The notes under the pieces: generated by a model
Seen by the model: the letters and a program-made list of their open reading frames with translations, nothing else
Databases searched by the model: none
What the model was told of the DNA's origin: nothing
In this document: positions 1 through 8,000 of the stretch, piece by piece
Layout: each line of letters opens with the position of its first letter
Position numbering within the stretch: position 1 is the stretch's first letter
Source of the DNA: Spirosoma rhododendri
GTDB taxonomy: Bacteria; Bacteroidota; Bacteroidia; Cytophagales; Spirosomataceae
Reading direction: 5' to 3'
DNA: 64,000 nt
Assembly (NCBI RefSeq): GCF_012849055.1
Contig: NZ_CP051677.1
Coordinates: 496,001-560,000 of the forward strand
Translations under genes and position numbers: made by a program

Positions 1-874
1 GAATCGCCACCGACGCGACTTTCTCTTTCACGTACAACTGCACCGCGCTTGCCACGCCCACACACCCCAGCAGCAGGGCCACAAATGCCACCAGACTCAG
101 GTATTTGGTCAGATCACCAAACGCCCGGCCGGTTTGTTTTTTGCGGTCGGCAACGGTATCGACGTTGATACCCGCCCGTTCCAGCCGTCGCTCGATGGGC
201 CGGATGGTCCGCGCTACGTCGGTACCGGGCGCAAACTGGTAATAATATTTGTAGTTGACCCGGCTTCCGCGTTGCAGCAGGCCGGTCTTGCTGAGATATT
301 GATTCGGCACAAACACCGTCGGGGCCACCGTAGCCGCAATCGCGGCCTGACCGGGTGTTTTCTCGACGCGCCCGGCGATCAGAAACGATACGTTCCCCAG
401 CCGCACCGAATCGCCAACCTGCGCGCCAAGCTGCACCAGCAGCGCATCGTCGACCAGGGCCAGCCGTTGATCGGCCCGGCGAAACGACGCGACAGCCGAA
501 CGCGGCTCGACTTCCCACTCGCCATAGTACGGAAAGCCGCCTTCCAGCCCTTTCACCTGCGCCAGCCGCACCCCGCCCGTGCGCGGAATCGACACCAGCG
601 ACGGGAACGACACTTCGTAAGCACGGTTCTGCCCAATGGTTTTGAGCAGTTGCTGCGTGCGTTTGGTCGGGGTGCGGTTCCACGACAGCGTCAGGTCGGC
701 ACCGAGTAGCTCGCGGGCCTGTTCATCGATGCTCCGGGCCAGATTATCGCCAAAGGAATTGATAGCGACCAGCGCGGCAATGCCCAGCACAATCGCCGAC
801 ATAAACAGCAGCAGCCGCTGCCGGCTCCGGCGACTGTCGCGCCACGCCATGTTGAAAAGCCAGGAGAGATTCAT
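1..874 (-). CDS. FtsX-like ABC transporter permease (YbbP type), 3' end beyond window
   Basis: Reading leftward from an ATG at 872-874, the frame is open to the window edge, giving 291 residues of the N-terminal part. An uncleaved membrane segment lies at about residues 19-40 (RQRLLLFMSAIVLGIAALVA). A MacB-like periplasmic domain follows, and a second membrane segment begins near residue 268 (YLSLVAFVALLLGCVGVASA). This matches the large YbbP permeases, which have two FtsX domains and are usually about 800 residues long; the remainder should lie left of base 1. It is followed upstream, 85 bases away on the same strand, by an ATPase gene, so the two should form one inner-membrane transporter. 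Substrate unknown; the YbbAP family has been linked to moving hydrophobic compounds or lipids. Family assignment is firm, substrate is not. Confidence 0.85.
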   Translation of the reverse strand, partial: MNLSWLFNMAWRDSRRSRQRLLLFMSAIVLGIAALVAINSFGDNLARSIDEQARELLGADLTLSWNRTPTKRTQQLLKTIGQNRAYEVSFPSLVSIPRTGGVRLAQVKGLEGGFPYYGEWEVEPRSAVASFRRADQRLALVDDALLVQLGAQVGDSVRLGNVSFLIAGRVEKTPGQAAIAATVAPTVFVPNQYLSKTGLLQRGSRVNYKYYYQFAPGTDVARTIRPIERRLERAGINVDTVADRKKQTGRAFGDLTKYLSLVAFVALLLGCVGVASAVQLYVKEKVASVAI

Positions 875-961
875 AATGAATGAGTTATTGAATGATGGAA
901 TGATAGACTAATTTGCTGTAGCGGCTAACCACCATTCAATCATTCTATCACTCATTCATTC
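875..961. repeat. Intergenic inverted repeat of GAATGAT-like words
   Basis: The left arm (875-906) and right arm (932-961) are imperfect reverse complements. Each is made of short words of the type AATGAATGAG, ATTGAATGAT and GAATGATAG. The right arm runs into the stop codon of the ATPase gene at 960-962. The pair fills the gap between ATPase and permease, so the transcript would fold into a long stem between the two cistrons. Confidence 0.7.
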
Positions 962-1628
962 AACCATTGACCATCGTTCCGCCTTTGATGCGGATGATGC
1001 GGTTGGTTTTGGCGGCCAGGTCGAGGTCGTGGGTGACGAGTACGAGCGTCGTTCCGGCTTCACGGTTGAGTTCAAACAAAAGGTCGATGACGGTGGCACT
1101 GGTGTCGGCGTCGAGGTTGCCGGTAGGTTCGTCGGCAAACAGGATTTTGGGGCGGTTGGCGAAGGCGCGGGCCAGCGATACGCGCTGCTGTTCACCGCCC
1201 GACAACTGCGTGGGGTAATGATGCCCCCGCTGCCCCAGCCCGACCCGCTCCAGCAGCGACTGCGCCGTTTGCTTCGCCCCCTTTTCTCCCCGCAACTCAA
1301 GCGGCACCATCACATTTTCGAGGGCCGTCAGGGTGGGCAGTAGCTGAAAGTTCTGAAAAATAAAGCCAACGTGCTGGTTACGAATAGCCGCCCGCTGATC
1401 TTCGTTGAGCGTATCGAGCCGGATGTCGTTCAGGTAGACGCTGCCCGAGGTGGCCCGGTCGAGACCGGCGCACAGGCCCAGCAGGGTTGTCTTGCCCGAC
1501 CCCGACGGGCCGACGATGGAGAATGTATCGCCGGGTTCCAGCGTAAAACTGACCCCGTGCAGCACCATCAGATCGCGCCCGCCACTCGAATAGGTACGGG
1601 TCAGATCTTCAACGCGAAGTATGCTCAT
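960..1628 (-). CDS. ABC transporter ATP-binding protein, LolD/YbbA family
   Basis: A 222-residue ATPase with every ABC motif in order: Walker A GPSGSGKTT near residue 40, Q-loop NFQLL, signature LSGGEQQRVSLARA, Walker B ILFADEPTGNLD and H-loop VTHDLDLA. The length is normal for the MacB/LolD/YbbA family. It should energise the FtsX-like permease encoded just downstream on the same strand. With the GDSL esterase divergent from it, the trio reproduces the ybbP-ybbA-tesA arrangement known in E. coli, so YbbA is preferred over LolD by context. The start is an ATG next to a hairpin-rich spacer shared with the esterase gene. Confidence 0.93.
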   Translation of the reverse strand: MSILRVEDLTRTYSSGGRDLMVLHGVSFTLEPGDTFSIVGPSGSGKTTLLGLCAGLDRATSGSVYLNDIRLDTLNEDQRAAIRNQHVGFIFQNFQLLPTLTALENVMVPLELRGEKGAKQTAQSLLERVGLGQRGHHYPTQLSGGEQQRVSLARAFANRPKILFADEPTGNLDADTSATVIDLLFELNREAGTTLVLVTHDLDLAAKTNRIIRIKGGTMVNG

Positions 1629-1637
1629 TGAACAATT

Positions 1638-1712
1638 GGTTTAAGGTTCAATGTTTAACGTTTAATGTTAGGTCACTACAACCTTAGACATTAGACGTTG
1701 AACTTTAAACCC
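1638..1712. repeat. Intergenic inverted repeat of GTTTAA-like words
   Basis: The left arm starts GGTTTAAGGTTCAATG at 1638 and the right arm ends at 1712. The reverse complement of the right arm reads GGTTTAAAGTTCAACG, so the arms match closely with scattered differences. Both are built from repeats of GTTTAA/GTTCAA/AATGTT words. It sits in the divergent promoter region between the ATPase and esterase genes and resembles the repeat at 4966-5024. Confidence 0.7.
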
Positions 1713-1736
1713 AATAAACCAACCCCCATTCCCCCT

Positions 1737-2444
1737 ATGAAGTTCTCCCGATTGGCTGGTTCCGTGATGAGCGGCTGGCTGCTACTGTCAGTGGTCACTG
1801 GTTGCGGCTCGTCCGATACCAAAACTGAATCGACCACCGAAACGAGCACTACCGCGACGAAACCGGCTGACACCAAACCAGCGGCAGCGTCGACGAAAAA
1901 GACGATTCTGTTTTATGGTAATAGCCTGACAGCCGGGTACGGCGTTGAACCCAATCAGGCATTTCCCGCGCTGGTTGGCAAGAAAATCGATTCCGTTGGG
2001 CTGGATTATACGGTCGTCAATGCCGGGCTAAGTGGCGAGACAACGGCCGGTGGCAAAAGCCGGATCGGGTGGGTACTGCGTAAGCCGGTCGACGTGTTTG
2101 TACTCGAACTGGGCGGTAACGACGGGCTTCGGGGACTGCCGCTCTCGGCCACGCGCCAGAATTTACAGGCGATCATCGACACGGTACGGGCCAAAAGTCC
2201 GGAGGCCAAAATCGTACTGGCCGGTATGCAGATTCCGCCCAATATGGGTACAGTCTACACGAAGGAATTTCGCGAACTGTACAGGCAACTGGCCGATAAG
2301 AATAAGCTGGTGCTGATTCCGTTTTTACTGGAAAACGTGGGCGGTATTCAGAAACTAAATCAGCCCGATGGTATTCATCCCACCGTTGCGGGTCATCGTA
2401 TCGTCGCCAATACTGTCTGGCGAGTGATTCAGCCGATTTTGTAG
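1737..2444 (+). CDS. tesA: GDSL/SGNH-family arylesterase-thioesterase lipoprotein (TesA-like)
   Basis: Starting at the ATG at 1737 gives 235 residues with a lipoprotein signal (LLLSVVTGC, Cys23) and a Thr/Ser/Lys/Ala-rich linker. The hydrolase domain begins near residue 55. SGNH blocks are present: GNSLTAGYG with nucleophile Ser63, ELGGNDGLRG supplying the oxyanion Gly/Asn, and PDGIHPTVAGHR supplying the catalytic Asp and His. Block I has Asn where the usual GDSL motif has Asp; the nucleophile itself is retained. A longer frame from a TTG at 1698 would bury the signal peptide and is unlikely. It should act in the cell envelope on acyl esters. TesA is divergent from ybbA in other bacteria, as it is here. 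Confidence 0.9.
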   Translation: MKFSRLAGSVMSGWLLLSVVTGCGSSDTKTESTTETSTTATKPADTKPAAASTKKTILFYGNSLTAGYGVEPNQAFPALVGKKIDSVGLDYTVVNAGLSGETTAGGKSRIGWVLRKPVDVFVLELGGNDGLRGLPLSATRQNLQAIIDTVRAKSPEAKIVLAGMQIPPNMGTVYTKEFRELYRQLADKNKLVLIPFLLENVGGIQKLNQPDGIHPTVAGHRIVANTVWRVIQPIL

Positions 2445-2476
2445 ACAGAATTCGGTTTTCGTAATTCTAGCTATCA

Positions 2477-2521
2477 GTGGTGTCAGGTCTGGGACGCCAG
2501 CCCGGCCCGACCTGACGCCAC
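2477..2521. terminator. Strong hairpin between convergent genes
   Basis: The left strand GTGGTGTCAGGTCTGGG pairs with CCCGACCTGACGCCAC with one mismatch and one bulged base. It lies between the convergent esterase and tamL genes, where a bidirectional terminator is expected. Neither side has a T-run, so an intrinsic terminator is possible but not typical. Confidence 0.4.
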
Positions 2522-2551
2522 GGAAAATCCTGTTATCCTGTCCAGAAAAAA

Positions 2552-4948
2552 TCAGAACGGGTAACCTATACCGATGTTGAAGATCAGGTTTTGCCGTCGC
2601 CACGCACTGCTGCCAAAGTCGAAGTCTTTGATAACCCAGTTGCTGCCCTCGACGTCGTATGGTTTCCGTAAGGGCGTCGCTACGTCGAGCCGGATCAGGA
2701 AATACGACAGATCAAGCCGGACGCCCAGTCCCGCACCAACGGCGAGTTGTTTGTAAAAATCAGCCGTAAACTGCGACCCCTCACCGTAGAGTGCGGTATT
2801 CGTATACGTCCAGATATTGCCAGCATCGACAAATGCGGCTCCCTCCAAGTACTTGTTGAATTTAAGCCGGAACTCAGTATTAATTTCCAGCTTGATGTCG
2901 CCCCCACCATCCTGAAACGGTGGAAAACTCGTGATTGTGTCGCGGGGAACGGTACCCGGCCCCAGCGCGCGTGGCCGGAACGCCCGGATGCTGTTGATAC
3001 CACCTACAAAGTATTGTTTGGTAAACGGAATCTGAAAGCCCTGCGAATTACCGTAGGTGAAGCCCGCACCGGCAAAAACCCGGTTAGCCCAGGTTAACGT
3101 CGGCGTCAGCTTGCGGTAGAAGCGGGCGTTGACATCGGCCCGGATAAACTGCGCGTAGGGTACGCCCAGCAGCCCACGCCGGGTCGGGTCATTAGGTAAT
3201 GGCTTTCGAAAAATCAGACTCGCCAGATTACCCGCCGGTTCGACATTGGCCGTCAGCAGAAACGTATTGGGTGAATTTGACCGGGGCGACGAGTTGTAGT
3301 TGAACGTGTAGAGTGTGCTGAAAATCAACTGATCGCTCATTAGAATACTGTTAAACTGCCGCTTGATAATGTTCGGCACATCAGAACTAATCAGCGTGTC
3401 GGTAACCGCCTGACTGACGTTCGACACCGAGATGTAGTTGATGTTGAACGGCTGGAAGATATGCTCGATCTTCTGATTCCGTCGCCAGGCATAGCCAAAG
3501 GTTATCTGCGACGAGTTGAGATCGTACAACCCGCCCCGTTTGATAAGCTGGTAGCCGATTGTTGCGTTGGTGCGGGGCAGGGTCGACCGCTGATCGTAAT
3601 TGAACCGGACCGGGCTGACCAGTCGGGGAAACGTCAGTGTCGCTTCAGTACCAAAGCGGTAGTTGGTTATACTCTGTTCGCCGGAGTTAACCTGAAATTC
3701 GATACCTGCGTTGGCGTTGATCGTCAGCAGTTCGGCCCGGCCCAGCGTGTTACGGTTGCGCCAGCTCGCAATGACCTGCGTACCGTTGAAGTTGTTGGAG
3801 CGCGACGTACCATCGAGCTCCAGCTTAATCGACTTCGACGGGTAGGGCGTCAGGTAATAGTGTACGTCGAGTACGGCCGAGTCGCCCTGCTCATCGGGGG
3901 CGAAGCGGTTCCGAACGAATTTGAAGGCACCGATATTGATGAACCGCTGCAAGGTCAGGTCCTGCGCCCGCGAACTGTAGCGCCGGCCGGGGCGCACGGC
4001 CACGATGTCGCGGAACAACTTGGGGTTAAACTGCTTGCTTGAATCAACCACGATAAAATCCTGATCGGTCTGGTACGACTTCCGCAGGTTGGTATCGGAG
4101 CGGGCCGTCGACAGGTCGTAGTTCGGGTAGATGTATACGTTACGGATGGCGTAGGGCACCCCGGCGGCTTCGGGCATGGCCGGGTCGAGTGCAAAGTACA
4201 GGTTGGCGCGGTGTCGGGCCGTGTCGTTGAGCGACAGCACCTTGATATAGTCGGGCTGGAAATAATAGAAGCCGCGTTGCTTGAGCGCCTGCGCGATGCG
4301 TTCGCGTTCGATCTTGATAGCATCCAGCCGCCAGGGGTCGCCTTTTTTGATGACCGTCCGGCCCGCCGTCGCCTGCATCACTCGGCGAACCGTGTCTTTC
4401 TCCTGCCGAATGGTAATCGCCACCGAATCGACCAGAAACCGCTGCGGCACGTTGACCTGATACACACCCCGCGCTTTATAGCCGTCTTCTTTCAGTTCGC
4501 CAGTAACGCTCGGTTCGAGGTAACCTTCGTTCTTCAGCGTACCGGCAAATACTGCTGCGTTGGCGTTGATCGCCCGCGCACTCGCCAGCACCGGTTCGGA
4601 GCCAAACTTCTTACGGAACCACGCCCGAAAACCGTTCTCCTTTTTGGGCTCGCCAAACAGGTAATACAGCGCCACTTTGTACGGAAAGCCGAACAGTTGC
4701 GAATTGGGCCGGGGCCGCGCCAGTTCGGCCAGCTTCGTTTTCAGGACCGTCTGCTCGTCTTTCGTGACGGTCGAGTCAGCGACGATGTTGATGTCGGTGC
4801 CGGCGTACAGCTTCTCCCCGGCGGGCAGGTGACGCCCGATGTTACAGGCCGACAGCGACAGCAGCAGGCCGAAGCACAGCCACCGCATCACCCCGCGCCG
4901 GTCGGCGAGTCGATTTACGTAAGCAGTCAGGTATTGATATATCCGCAT
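2552..4948 (-). CDS. tamL: TamL: lipoprotein-type TamA/BamA-family outer-membrane assembly protein
   Basis: A 798-residue Omp85-superfamily protein. N-terminal residues carry a lipobox (LCFGLLLSLSAC), then POTRA-like soluble repeats (to about residue 400), then a C-terminal beta-barrel with the typical FVGGINSIRAFRPRALGPG region and a terminal strand ending in FNIGIGYPF. A lipidated TamA paired with TamB is the arrangement reported in Bacteroidota as TamL, which helps insert or assemble outer-membrane and surface proteins. The start at 4948 places 20 residues before the signal core; an internal ATG at 4886-4888 (MRWLCFGLLL) gives a shorter, more typical signal peptide and may be the true start. 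tamB lies immediately upstream, 86 bases away. Confidence 0.9.
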   Translation of the reverse strand: MRIYQYLTAYVNRLADRRGVMRWLCFGLLLSLSACNIGRHLPAGEKLYAGTDINIVADSTVTKDEQTVLKTKLAELARPRPNSQLFGFPYKVALYYLFGEPKKENGFRAWFRKKFGSEPVLASARAINANAAVFAGTLKNEGYLEPSVTGELKEDGYKARGVYQVNVPQRFLVDSVAITIRQEKDTVRRVMQATAGRTVIKKGDPWRLDAIKIERERIAQALKQRGFYYFQPDYIKVLSLNDTARHRANLYFALDPAMPEAAGVPYAIRNVYIYPNYDLSTARSDTNLRKSYQTDQDFIVVDSSKQFNPKLFRDIVAVRPGRRYSSRAQDLTLQRFINIGAFKFVRNRFAPDEQGDSAVLDVHYYLTPYPSKSIKLELDGTSRSNNFNGTQVIASWRNRNTLGRAELLTINANAGIEFQVNSGEQSITNYRFGTEATLTFPRLVSPVRFNYDQRSTLPRTNATIGYQLIKRGGLYDLNSSQITFGYAWRRNQKIEHIFQPFNINYISVSNVSQAVTDTLISSDVPNIIKRQFNSILMSDQLIFSTLYTFNYNSSPRSNSPNTFLLTANVEPAGNLASLIFRKPLPNDPTRRGLLGVPYAQFIRADVNARFYRKLTPTLTWANRVFAGAGFTYGNSQGFQIPFTKQYFVGGINSIRAFRPRALGPGTVPRDTITSFPPFQDGGGDIKLEINTEFRLKFNKYLEGAAFVDAGNIWTYTNTALYGEGSQFTADFYKQLAVGAGLGVRLDLSYFLIRLDVATPLRKPYDVEGSNWVIKDFDFGSSAWRRQNLIFNIGIGYPF

Positions 4949-4965
4949 AAGCAGGTAGTGTGGGC

Positions 4966-5024
4966 GTTCAAGGTTTAACGTTTAAGGTTATCTGCCGGAA
5001 AACGTTAACCATTAAACCTTGAAC
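4966..5024. repeat. Intergenic inverted repeat of GTTTAA-like words (tamB-tamL gap)
   Basis: The left arm GTTCAAGGTTTAACGTTTAA starts at 4966. The right arm ends at 5024 and its reverse complement reads GTTCAAGGTTTAATGGTTAA. It has the same word type as 1638-1712 and fills the spacer between tamB and tamL, so it would be transcribed within that operon. Confidence 0.7.
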
Positions 5025-5034
5025 CTTAAACTTA

Positions 5035-8000
5035 TTAATTCGCCGTAGGCTTACCGGTGGAACGGCGGAGCAGGTCGGCCAGTGTGTTGTAATCAATCGT
5101 GATAACGAAACCGACGCCCGTTTCGATGATGTAGCCGTCGAGAATGGCCTGGTAGTCATTGCTCCGGTAGCCGCGCAGCACGTAGCGACCATCGCGGGTG
5201 ACGTTGTAGTTCACCGATACGTTGTCGAAGACTTCGTTGGGGTTACGGGTCGCGCTGTTAGCCGAGTTTTCGAGCAGGAAATTCCGCCCAACCGCTACCG
5301 TCAGTCGTCCTTCGAGGAAACTCTTCGACAGGCCGATGTTCAGGTCGGTGCGGGCACCGTTGGTGGTACCGCCCGTGTTGGTGCTGCCCGTCTGCGAGAG
5401 CAGGTTGAAATCGACGTCGAAGCCTTTCAGCACGTTCGACGCCAGCCGACCCAATTGATCGGAAATCAACTTACTAACGCTGCTCCGGGCAATGCCTTCG
5501 GCCTGATTATTCAACCCACCGTTGTCGGAGCCGGAGAAGAAGTCCGACGTATTTTCGGGCAGGAACCGGTTCAGCACCAGCAGGGCAAACACCTGTTTGT
5601 TAATCTGCGTCTGATCCTGACGCAGCGTTTTCAGCTTGGCCTCAATAGCCGAAGCCAGTTCTGTCTCCGAACTACCCCGACCTTCTTCCAGCTGAATGTC
5701 GAAATCCAGTTTGGGTGCGGCCAGGTTGTTCGAGATCGTCAGCAGCACCTCAAACGGCAGTTTTCGTTTGGTGGCTGTCGTAGGCAGCGAGGTCGACTCG
5801 CTACCAACCAGATCACCCGCCGGGGTCGACACGTTGTAGATCGCCGTGATGTTAAGGTCGGCCTTGAGCGGGTCGCCGGTAAAGCTGATATAGCCCCCCT
5901 TCTGAATTTCGAACTGCCGTTTCAGCACCTGATACGTCAGCGAGTATTCACCCTCGGTGATATCGTAGCGGCCCAGCACCGAAATATCACCCGACGGCGT
6001 TACGGTCACGTTAAGCTGTGCGTTGCCCTTCGCCCGCAGGTAATCGCCGTTCAGTTCATCGACCACAATCGTCAGCTCCGACTTTTCGTCAACTTCCAGA
6101 TCGAGCGAAATATTGGCATTGTTAAGATTGTCGAACGAAAGTTTGCGCTGCGTACTGTCCTTTTTGGATGCATACAGGTACTTGGTCAGGGCCAGCGAAT
6201 CTTTCGGATTGACGAACGTGACGATACCATTCATTTCCTCGGCCGCAATCGATTCGTCGGGCAGCACGACTGATATCTTGCTGCCGTCCTCCAGTCGTAT
6301 CTTCCCGACTACCGCCGGACTCGTACCGGTACCACGAATGCGCAGATCGGCACTGATCGCAGCCTGCCCATAGGCATAGTCATTGTCTTTACGGGCCGCG
6401 TTGAGTACCTGAAAACCGCTTGTCCGCACGCGCAGGTTGTAGGTCGCGTCGGGCAGGTTTTTTAGTACCACATTCCCATCGACGTCAAGCGTACGGTTCT
6501 GCGTGTCGCGCAGGGTAAAGTTGTCAAGCGTAACCGTCTGCCCTGAAAAGCCGATGCTTTCTTTATCGATGAAATACGTCGCGTTCGACTGCTTGATGTT
6601 GAACGCGACGGAATCGAAGGCCACGTTGCCGTTGAGCCGGGGATCGCTAGTGGAGCCGGAAATATCGAGTTTACCCGTCAGTTGCCCTTTCGCCTGCCGC
6701 AGTTCGCCGAAGCTGAACGCTTCGATTGTGCGGGCATCCAGCCGGGTCAGGTTGATGGCCAGATTCAGGGCCTGCTTCGCGTCGTCGGGATTATAGAAGC
6801 CCGTTACAGTCGCGTCGTTGTACGGCCCTTTCAGCACCGTATTGACGTTTATTTTGCCGTCGGTACTGTTATTGAACCGGGCCGTCAGGTTGCCGATGGG
6901 CTGCTGCATCACCCGCAGACTATCGACGTACACCGACCCGATAAACGCCAGTTGACTGTCGTTCGACATGTAATCGCGCACGACGACGGTACCGTTCAGC
7001 TGCCCGCTTGCCAGCGTCGTATCCTGCCCGGCCAGCCGCGCCAGATTAGCCAGCTCGATAGCTCGTGTCGTCACGCGCAGGGGGGCGTTGCCATACGGTT
7101 CCGTACTACTCACTTCCAGCGACTGATTGTCGGCCTCCAGCCGCAGCCGGTCGACCAGTACACCATCTTTACCGTACTGCGCGAAGCCGCTGGTATCGGC
7201 GGTCCATTTTTCGTAATTGGTCAGCAGGCCGTTGCGGGCAAACTGAAAGCGGTAATTTTTATCGACGATACTCAGCGTGCCGGCCAGCCCGTAGCGATCC
7301 TGATCGACGGAATCTTTATTGACCACGCCGAACGCAAAGCGGTTATTCTGCGCCGTACCCGTCAGGCTGGTGGGGCCGATGTTCATGCCGTCGTACACCA
7401 CGCCCGAAATGTTTCCGTCGACGGCCAGCTGCTGCCCGTTGCCGCGCAGTGCAAATTCGCTGGGTTTAATGGTCGTTGTGTCGTAGACGATGACGCCCGT
7501 TCGGAGCGTGGCCGATAGCGTGGTGTCGTTGGCAATGCCGCCCCCCTGACTGTCGAGCCGGGCGTTCAGCCGGACGGTGTCGAGCCGGGTCAGGGCAGGA
7601 ACGAAGGCGCGGAACAGCGGATTCTGGTACGCTTTCAGGTTTACCGTAAAATCGTAGGGCGTCGTTACTTTTTTGTACGTCAGATCAGGCGCGGCAATGT
7701 ACCGGCCAATTTCCCCCGCCACAATGTCGTACAACTGATCGTAGCCGAACTGCCCGTTGAGCCGAAGCCGCGCGCCGGGCAGCACTGCCAGTACGCCCTT
7801 GCTGTTACCCTCCGCCGTCAGCCGGGCATATAGCGAATCAACGGGGTAGCGCGTCCCGTTCAGGCTCAGCACTGCATCACTCGCCGATACCGTTCCGATG
7901 GGACGCGCCGGGTTGGTCGAGGTCATGTCGAGGTTGATGTCGCCCTTGAGCGACAGTGGATCGCTGTAGAGCTTGAGCGGTTTCAGGTTCAGTTCGGCAA

